Of a stretch of 64,000 nt of DNA, positions 44,646-53,500 are shown in pieces. A program made the translations under genes and the position numbers. The stretch is from Symbiodinium sp. CCMP2592 (lineage: Eukaryota > Sar > Dinophyceae > Suessiales > Symbiodiniaceae): contig CAJNDT010000313.1 in assembly GCA_905221615.1 (NCBI GenBank), forward strand, positions 1,054,001-1,118,000, in the 5' to 3' direction. Within the stretch, counting starts at the first letter, position 1. The number at the start of each line of letters is the position of its first letter. The notes beneath the pieces were generated by a model. It had not been told where the DNA came from. It worked only from the letters and a program-made list of their open reading frames with translations, and searched no databases.

Positions 44646-45111
44646 TGTGCCCAAAGCTCGACCGGTTTTCTCTCAGCGCTCTGCCTTTACGCTGCGGTCT
44701 TCACAGGACGCAAGAGACAGACCTGCTTTTCGTTCTGCTCGTGATTACGCGGTCTTCCCCTCAGAATCCAGGCCTCCTTCGTCGGTCTCCTGCTTTTCAG
44801 GCACTTGGGACGAGGCTGGCAGTTCAGCTTTGAGTGACCCTGTGGTGGACAACCTCCTTCAGGCGGCAGATGCTTTTGCTTCCTCAGCAGAATATGCATT
44901 TCCTCCAGAATCACCCAAAGTACTGCCTGGCAAATTCGCTTTGCCAGCCCGGCCCGCAACCTCGACAGCACGGGTTACTTTGCAGAACGATGTGCATGCA
45001 AAGCTCCGCGCCAAGGGACTTCTTTTGTGGCGCCAGCTGGTTTTGCTCCTTGCACCTTTGAGCTCTGCTTTGCAGGAAATCTTGGAGTCGGCATCCTCAG
45101 AAGCTTTATGA
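44494..45111 (+). pseudogene. N-terminal part of the YR gene, cut by Copia insertion
   Basis: This frame is protein-like from about 44640 (ARPVFSQRSAFTLRSSQD, SSALSDPVVDNLLQAADAF). It runs to GCT TTA at 45103-45108, where the Copia LTR starts with TGA TGA and ends it. The same frame resumes after the Copia 3' duplication at 54971 (CTA GCT CAG CTG). Removing the Copia element and one CTTTA restores one frame across the junction. The ATG at 44494 is likely not the real start. Confidence 0.65.
45104..45108 (+). repeat. 5-bp target site duplication CTTTA, left
   Basis: CTTTA directly precedes the 5' LTR and matches 54966-54970 after the 3' LTR. Five base pairs is the usual duplication size for Copia integrases. 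Confidence 0.93.
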
Positions 45112-45418
45112 TGAAATGTGAGTCTCGCATGTCAGCCACCGGAGAGCAAGGTTACGCAGCAGGCACGGAGTGCCCAAGCAATTGCGTGAAGATCTTGAGT
45201 AAACCTAGCATGTCCCTGCACTTTGTACACTACGGCAGGTAGACTTCTAGGTAGCACTGTGTAAAGATGGTTATGGTAACATGCCATGATCGACAGAAGC
45301 CAGCACATGTGTGTTTGTGGGAAAAACAGCGATCTCAATTCGAAGCCATGGTTTTCTGAACTTCCGACCCCTCCAACGAAGAACGAGGACGATCCTACCC
45401 GGGTCGTGAAGTTTCTCA
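45109..45418 (+). repeat. Copia 5' LTR
   Basis: 310 bp, TGATGAAATG...GTTTCTCA. I see no clear TATA box. A 46-codon open frame starts at 45286 inside it. Confidence 0.96.
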
Positions 45419-45432
45419 GGTTATGAGCGCCC
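45419..45432 (+). promoter_or_regulatory. Candidate tRNA primer binding site
   Basis: GGTTATGAGCGCCC directly follows the LTR and resembles, with differences, the initiator-tRNA-Met complement (TGGTATCAGAGC) used by many Copia elements. The gag ATG at 45423 lies inside it. The match is imperfect. Confidence 0.4.
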
Positions 45433-47558
45433 AATCCACGCAATGTGGTGCGGGTGGAAGCAGAAACTTGGCAGGCGACGTACCTACCTACGGAGGTGTG
45501 GACCTGGGTGGAGCTCGTGGTCCGATGCCCAATGGTGGGGAAGCCATGAATCGAGCTATGGCTGAAGGCCGTGACCTACTGAACGGTGTGGTGAATGGTG
45601 GCCCGTTTGAAGGTCGCCAGGAACCACACGTGCCCGGTAGGTCAGGTCCGACGGGCTCGCTATCAACTACTCGGCCGACGGAAGCGGCCCCCGAACCATC
45701 GTCGTCAGCAAGGCCCCCTGCGGATCCTGTTCCGAGAACTACTGCGAGGAGTGCAGGAAGTTTGGATGGGCTCCTTGGTGTGGAGATGCCTACGATGGTG
45801 GGAACCGGAACTGGCGCGACGGTAGATTCCGGAACGGGCGCGAGCGCACGAAGGTTTCAGGGTGAAACGTTGGGGTTGAGGAGTAGGCCAGGTCAGCAGC
45901 CAGCGACAACTCCAGAGCAACACGACATCAGTACACCCCGACAGGTGCCTTCAACCTCACAACAACAGCCCCAACAGCAGCCACCGCCGCCGCCACCTCC
46001 AACACAGCAGCCAGCAGCACAGCCTCCTCAACGTTTGCAGCAGCAACCAGCGACTACTCAACCTGTTGTTCAGGATGGTTTGCTGGCGGAAGGCAACGTG
46101 GGAGTCAATGCAGGCCCAATTGCCGCGGCAGTGCCTCAGTTGACTGATCAAAGGAATGCCTTGGTTGCAGCACTTCAGGCGAGGGCGGCAAGGATGGTCC
46201 AGGATGGTGTGGGGGACAGTCCTGGAGCTGTGTCAGTGGAGTCGGGAGAGATGGTAGAGCACAACGGGGAGCAGATGGTTTGGTTTGCTCGACTACGGGG
46301 ATTTGTTCAACGAGGCTTGGAGAGAATGAGGCCCCCGGCTGCTTCCCCGAACTCATGGTACTCGCAATCCCCTACCTGGTCTATCGCTACGCCTAACTTC
46401 CCTGTACCGCAAGAACAACAACCTCGTCTCCTGCAAGGACCCTTTGCCCAGCAAGAACAGCAACCTCGACTACTGCAGGGACTTTCTGGAACGCATGAAC
46501 AACAGCCCCGACTACCTGCAGGGATCCCTCGTGAACATCCAGGTGATCAATCATCGACGGGCTCTATCCAACCGGAGGTTGTGCAAGAGGAGGTGAGGAG
46601 GGCGGTGCAGCAGGCTATGCAGCAAAGAGATCATCGTGTCAATGATTTGCAGGCGGAAAATGCGGAGCTTCGACAGCTCCTGGCGTCGATGATGGAAGTG
46701 AACACCGATGCAAGGGGAGTTCAAGGAGGCACAGGACCTATGCCAGGTGAAGGGTCGGGGCTTCAACCAAGAGGCCGGGAAGCCGATCTAGGCACAGGCT
46801 TCGGACCTCCTGAACGAGGTGAACCTCATCGGTCCTCGGACGCAGGTGCCGAACTTCCGCGTGGTCCTCCAGGTCTACCTCTACCAGCTCGAGGGCTCAG
46901 GGGTGATCTAGGTGGACTGCGAGGAGAGCAAGATCGGTGGATCAATGAGCCAGCTGGAAGGCGTCTGAGTGGTGGTGGCCAGAGTGATGCCACAGGAAAG
47001 CCCCAGGGCTACCAGGAACAAGGCGCCAGTCTCGGCGCTCAGGCTGATGGTCACCGACAAGATGATGGGAGGGCCCAGCCGGCCCCAATGGACCTCCTTG
47101 CGGAGGGGATCAAGCAGCTTCAGCAGCTGCAGCTACGACGGGACGGACATGATCCGGAAATCTTGAAGGGAAGCGTGGAGCTCCCCAAGCTCCCGGAGCC
47201 CTACCAGGACCAAAGTGCCATCGCGTTTCTTGAGTGGATCTACGAGGTGGGACAGGTCGTGGGCTCGATCACGGATAAGGCGGCGGGATGGTGGAGTGCG
47301 AACGTGGAGTTAGCGATGGAGGCCTACCACCGATTCCAGGCCGAGGTCCCTCTCAAGAGACTCCATGTGCAAGCCTTGGAGAGCCCGGAGGTAGATCCTG
47401 AGAAGTGGGCAAGATTGGAGCGGAGAGTGATGACTTTGTTATTGTCAGCTATGTCCCCTACGATCAAGGCGGAGATCACGATGCTCCGGATCAACCGTGT
47501 GAAGGATTGCCTCTTCAAGTTGTACACCACCTTCGCTCCATCCTGGAGGGGCGAGTGA
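45423..47558 (+). CDS. gag: Copia Gag polyprotein
   Basis: A 711-codon ORF whose ATG lies only five bases after the 5' LTR. Residues 1-175 are Gly/Ala/Pro-rich. Residues 175-220 are Gln/Pro-rich (poly-Pro and QQPQQQP). Residues 330-375 contain three copies of an EQQPRLLQG-type repeat. Residues about 385-425 form a coiled coil (RRAVQQAMQQRDHRVNDLQ). The C-terminal 160 residues are the likely capsid domain (SAIAFLEWIYEVGQVVGS, KAAGWWSANVELAMEAYHRF, RLERRVMTLLLSAM). It assembles the virus-like particle. The frame stops at 47556-47558 while the capsid fold appears to continue in the +1 frame, so a frameshift is needed to make Gag-Pol. Confidence 0.88.
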   Translation: MSAQSTQCGAGGSRNLAGDVPTYGGVDLGGARGPMPNGGEAMNRAMAEGRDLLNGVVNGGPFEGRQEPHVPGRSGPTGSLSTTRPTEAAPEPSSSARPPADPVPRTTARSAGSLDGLLGVEMPTMVGTGTGATVDSGTGASARRFQGETLGLRSRPGQQPATTPEQHDISTPRQVPSTSQQQPQQQPPPPPPPTQQPAAQPPQRLQQQPATTQPVVQDGLLAEGNVGVNAGPIAAAVPQLTDQRNALVAALQARAARMVQDGVGDSPGAVSVESGEMVEHNGEQMVWFARLRGFVQRGLERMRPPAASPNSWYSQSPTWSIATPNFPVPQEQQPRLLQGPFAQQEQQPRLLQGLSGTHEQQPRLPAGIPREHPGDQSSTGSIQPEVVQEEVRRAVQQAMQQRDHRVNDLQAENAELRQLLASMMEVNTDARGVQGGTGPMPGEGSGLQPRGREADLGTGFGPPERGEPHRSSDAGAELPRGPPGLPLPARGLRGDLGGLRGEQDRWINEPAGRRLSGGGQSDATGKPQGYQEQGASLGAQADGHRQDDGRAQPAPMDLLAEGIKQLQQLQLRRDGHDPEILKGSVELPKLPEPYQDQSAIAFLEWIYEVGQVVGSITDKAAGWWSANVELAMEAYHRFQAEVPLKRLHVQALESPEVDPEKWARLERRVMTLLLSAMSPTIKAEITMLRINRVKDCLFKLYTTFAPSWRGE

Positions 47559-50500
47559 GAGGGCAAGTTTGATCCGGCAGCTTGAGCACATTAGACCCGA
47601 GGGGAACATTGTGGACTTGATCGCCTCACTTCGAAAGTGGAAGAAGCTGACAGGACGGGCGGCTGAGATGGGAGTAGCTCTGCCGGATGGTTCGGTCCTC
47701 CTAATGGCCTTAGAGGGTGCGATCAAGACTGTGGTTGAAGGCAACAAGGATGTGGCGTTCAAGCTGAACATGGCGAAGCAGGAGCTGCGGCTACCCTACC
47801 AGCCCTCCTTGACTGCGGTTCTTACCTATGCGGACCACATCCTCGCAGAGCTCCAGCAAGTGATCCCCTTCAATGCCAAGGAGCAGGGCGCCAAGCTGAA
47901 GGGCATGACTTCGGATCCCGGATCTCCAACATCCTCGGCGTCCTCACCTACCGGAAAGGGCCAGGGGCAAAGGGCACCTTGCAAGTTTTGGCTGTCGCCA
48001 GAAGGATGTCGGCGTGGTGCTGCCTGTAAGTTCAGTCATGTGTTCGCGACCAAGGAGGACAAGAAGGCGAGATGCTGGACGTGTGGTTCTACAATGCACC
48101 GACAAGCTGAATGTCCGACCAAGCAAGGTGGCAAGCGATCACAGAAGGGCGACCCCGAGAAGAACAAGCAGGCCCCATTGGCTTCGAACCCCCAGGTGGC
48201 GTCGCTCACTGCACCCTTGCCGTCTACCGCGGTCCCGGTGACACCGGCAACCACAGCGAACTCAACCTTGGAGCACCCAATGGGCCCGCCTACGGAGAGA
48301 TCGCCTCTGACCTCAGCTACTACCACAGCGGATCCAATGGCTACCTCCAGTGGCTCCTCTTCTGCGGCTTCGACGGTTCTGTTTTCTGAGCAGGCTGCGG
48401 GGGAGGTTCGAGAACTAGCTGAGCAGTTCCTGTCGAAGATCAAGAGGCTGGCTCCGATGCAGGCGCAGACGGACGGAGCTGTGATGAACTTGGAGCTTCT
48501 TCTTCGTTCCCAAGGGCTTGGTGAAAGTCACGGTATGGCCCTACTGGATAGTGGTGCTTCGCATGCCTATCGGGCACCACACTCAAAGGAAGAGGCCTCC
48601 ACGGCCCGCAAGGTCAGAGTGCAGCTCGCAGATGGCAAGACGATCTACCTCCGCCAGAACAAGGGAGGCACTCTCCTTGCGGAGGAGGAACAAGGAGGAG
48701 GGACTATCCTACCACTCGGAAGCCTCGTCAGCTCCCTTGGCTGTGAGCTCAAGTGGAGCAGAAAAAAGGGGCTCCAGGTGCGACACCCGGTCCATGGGAT
48801 TCTGCCCACGAAGCTCGTGGGGGATACGCCTGTGCTCCGTGAAGCCGAAGCACTTCAACTCATTGCGGATTTGGAACAAGTGGAACTGGGAAAGCTTGAG
48901 AAGCAAACGGAAGAAGGAGTGCTGAAAATGATCGCGTCGGAAGAGGAGACGGTCACCACGTGGATAGACTGTGCTGAAGCATTTGTAGAGACCGGCGAAC
49001 GGGCAAGTTTGAGGCGGATGTTGTTGGACCCCGAAGCTCCTCTACAAGCTCCTTTGGAAGAAGACATTGCAGCTCTTCTTGGCGTAGACGACAAGCTTCT
49101 TCTCTCTGATGAGGCAGGTGCTCACTACTTGAAGGCACTGCCCTGGAACCGGACTATGAGAAAGAGGCTTCTCAGGACGAGGTGGATCGTCCACTTGTAC
49201 AATGGAGACGAGCAGGGTGCCGAGCTTTCCCGGGCAGAGTCTGATGATGTCACTGTGGTTCGGATGGACATCCGGAACAACAAGGCCTTCGACCTCCGCA
49301 CCTACACGCCGGCTGTGCGAGCCCTTATGTGGGCAGCGGCAAGGGGACAGATCGAAGGGATACTTGGAGGACCACCTCGAGGGTCAGAGTCCGGCTCAAT
49401 GCTGTTCCGCAGGATGATGCTGCTTTGGCTGGTAGCACATACCGGTGCCACCAGGGAGTGCTTGTGCTCCCCCTTCTTCATGATGGAGGCACCAACTTGG
49501 CACCCGGTGTGGACCAGTTTCACCTGGACCCGTTTCAAGGAGGAGTTTCGCTACCTCCGCTACCACGCCGTTGCCTCCAAGACCGGGGTGTACTTCATGG
49601 CGGGAACGCTTCCGATCTCGGATGGTTTGACTGTGGAGGAGAGTGAGATCCCACGGCTCAACTACCCCTCGCCGGAATCGAGCTGGCCTGTTGAGTTGAA
49701 GACCGGCTTAGCGGAGGCTATGGTACAGTGGAGAAATGGAAGCCGGCGACAACGAGAGGCCATGATGTGCAAGCTCGCCGGACCCAAGGAGATGAATGCG
49801 CGAGACTTGGCCTACTGGGAGAAGCACGTTGCCAATGGACATGTTCCCTATGATCGAAGGTGTCGGACTTGCGTCCGTGCCGCAGCAACTGGCCGTGCAC
49901 ACAGACGGTGCGTTGCCCCTTCGGCCTACACCCTGGGCATTGACATCGCGGGTCCCTTCAGGACAAAGGGAGAAACAGCAGGGGAAAGGGGCCATAGATA
50001 CCTCCTTATTGGTGCTTATTGCCATCCTCGTTTGGAACTGGCAAAGGACGCGGACCTACCGGAGGAAGAGGAGGAGGAACAGATTGAAGCCGAGATCGAC
50101 CCCTTCGAAGAGGACCGGAGAGACGCGGAGCAACTCGATGAGGAGGAGGATGAGGAGCAGAAGGCGATGAACGAACGCTTTAAGGCCCTCTACAAGGATG
50201 TTGGTGACGACATTGACTACCAGACTCTCCCCTTTGTTGTTCCAATGAAGACTCGCACGGCGAAGGAAGTGAGGTCACGGATCCAGCAGATCTACCTACA
50301 GCTACGACAACAAGGGCTTCCGTTGGTGCGCATCCACAGTGACCGTGGGTTGGAGCTAATGGCCCAGGAAACAAGGGAGTGGATGGCGAGTCGGGACATC
50401 CTGGCAACGACAGGAGAGAGTCAGCAACCTCAACAGAACGGCCGGGCAGAGGCGATGGTTAGGGTCATCAAGAGCCGGGTGAAGCTTCTGTTGAGAGCTG

Positions 50501-53500
50501 CCTCCTTGCCTATGTCCTGTTGGCCCCTTGCTGCGGAATTTCATGCCAAACGACAGCGAGACTTGGCCCTGGGTGACCGATCTGATGCGGCATTGCCGTT
50601 TGGAGCGCCAGTCCACGTGAAACATAAGAGGTTCGGGCAGGGTGGTCGATATGATCTTGCTGAACGCTGGCGTTCCGGTACCTTCGTTGGATACTCAGGG
50701 GACGTCCGTGGAGGACGCGTGGTGCGTCACGATGATGGGAGTTACACGACGGCTGTGCACATCAAGCCGTACCTCATCGACTCCGACGACTTGGTGAACC
50801 ATGGGCCCTTTGAGATGGAAGTGGAGGACCCAGTACGTCGAGTTAGGGGAAAAACCTCCTTGGCCCAATTCCTCCTGGATCCTACTACAGAAGTCGACCG
50901 CAAGGCCAAGGACCTCATGGATGCAGAGCTCTACGGGGTGGAGAACATAGTGGAACTGTGGGATGCCCTGAGGATTTACGCGAAGACTACTACACGAACA
51001 ACCCAGGGCGAGGGTCTGCAATGGCTGATGGGCCAGTACACCCATGGAGGACAATGTGGAGTCACTTTGGATTCTGACCGGTTTCCGGTGGTCACTGCCT
51101 ATATGGTCAAGGCCTTCCAGAAGATCACTGGGATCACGGACTTCACGTCCCTCCTCCTGACGGAGAATGTGGGAATGCAGATCCACCGCGACGTTCACAA
51201 CTATGTGGGAAGGAACAATGTGTTACTTCCTCTACTACCATGTGATCAGGGCGGCGGAGTTTGGGTGGAGTCGGATCCGGAGGATTATGATGTCGCCGAT
51301 GAATGGAGGCAGCTCCCGAGAGGGGACTGGCGAAGAGGAGGAGTTCGAGATCTACGACCTGGGCAACCCATCTCGTTCAACCCGCGGAAGTTCCATCAGA
51401 CAGAGGAGTGGAAGGGGAAGAGGTTGGTTCTTACGGCATATACTCCGAGGACATCGAAGATGAAGCAGCCCACCTACGACCAGTTGGTGGAGTATGGTTT
51501 CCAACCACCACCCTTGCCTCCGCGAGTACCTGATCAACTACAACGGGTAGTGCTCAACATGATGAATGTCACGGAGAACTTCCCCGAGTCGGAGGCGATG
51601 ATGTTCCAGATGAGCAGAACCCAGGAGGAGCGCAGTGAGAAGGCCCAGGAGCTAAGCCAGGAATTGCGGCAACTTCAAGAGGATGTACTTGGGCGACTAC
51701 AGGAACGCCGGGAATGGTTGCAAGACTTCTTGGCTGAGGAGGAGATTCTGGCGGAAGAGTTCAATACGGTGGGAGAGGTGATTCGAGAGGAGATAAAAGG
51801 GATCAACGAGGTGGTCAGGGACCTGATCAAGGATGTTGATGATCAAGTGAAGGAAGTGGAGTCCCGTTGCCACAACCTCTACCTCAAGGTGGCCAATGTC
51901 ATGGACGACAAGGAGATTGGGGACATTGAGGAATACCTTGTCAGCCTCAAGAAGGATTTGGACGTGACGCTGGATGTTCCGCTGGAGCAGGTGAAGGCGA
52001 ACATTGGCGACTGGATCGAGCCTATGGACAAGGAGCTCACCAATCTAGGGTCCAAGACGAACGCCATCGAGCCCCGAACTCTCACAGAAGCAAGGAGAAT
52101 GGTGAAGGAAGGATCTCTGATCCTTATTCCTGGCAAAGTCGTGTTTACCGTGAAGCCTCCTGCGCCGGAGACCAAGGCAGAGAAGAAGTCCACTGGTGCA
52201 AGGTGGAAACGCAAAGCGAGGATAGTGATATGTGGCAACCTCGCCAACCAGTCCTTGAGCGCCAGCGAGCTGTACGCAGCGGGCGCCTCCGTTGAGGCGC
52301 TCCGCTTGGCTCTGGCCATCGCGTCGGCACTTGGATGGATCGCTGCTGCTACTGATGTTTCAGCGGCATTCCTTCAGGCGGAGTGGCCGTCGAACAGGCC
52401 AACGTACGGTGTGATACCGCCTAAAATCCTGGTGCAGGCGAACCTCGTTCCGGAGGACATGGTGTTTGTAGTGAGAAGGGCACTCTACGGTTTGAGAGAA
52501 AGCCCGGCACTATGGGCCAACCACCGCACAAAGGTTTTGAAGGAGATCATGGTGCATTGCGCGGAGGGGTATTTGTGGTTGAGGCCGTTGATCACCGATG
52601 GTGAACTTTGGTTGATCCTCTTCATGCCGAACGGAGCGGATCGCCCCCAGCTGAAGGGGCTCCTGGTCACCTATGTGGACGACCTCCTTTACCTGGCGAA
52701 GAAGGCAATCATCTTGTTGCTGCATGGCAAGATCGCCTCGATTTGGCCCTGTTCGGAGTTGGAGTTCTCTGACAAGGGGCTCCGCTACTTGGGTATGGAG
52801 CTTGACCAGGACGGTGATAACTTCACATTGGGACAGGAGGCCTATGTCACCAACTTGGTGAGACTTCATGGTCTGGATCCCCAAGCTGCCGCAGGCCTGC
52901 CTTGCCCGAAGGAGTGGATCCAAGATGATGAGGTTGAGGGTGAGGTGGAGAACTTCAATGCAGAGGAGCTCACCAGGGCTCAGAAGGTCACAGGAGAGTG
53001 TCTTTGGCTAGCCTACCGCACAAGGCCTGACATTTTATTTGTCACGAACTACATGGCGGCAATGACGGCCAAGAGACCGGTGAAGGTCTACCAAGTGGGC
53101 TTGAAGGTGATTGCTTATCTCAACGCGACTGCGACGCTCAAGTTGAAGGTCGAAGCTGCAGCAGAGCCAACGCAGTCCGCAACAGCAGAGCCAACGCAGT
53201 CCACAGCAGAGCCCACGCAGTCCACAGCAGAGCCCACGCAGTCCACAGCAGAGCAACATGAGGCAGGTTTCCGTGTAGGGTTGTCGGGATTCAGCGATGC
53301 GTCGTTTGCTCCGTATGGTGGCAAGAGCTTTGGCTGTAGCATGGTTATGGTGGGTCGTACACCTGTTTCTTGGAAGGCTGGCAAGCAGAGCATGGTGGCT
53401 ATGTCAGTTTGTGAAGCAGAGCTGATGGAGGGATCCACGTGTGCCTTGCTGTTGGAATCCACTCAGGCAATGTTGAAGGAGATTTTACCGCAGGAGGAAC

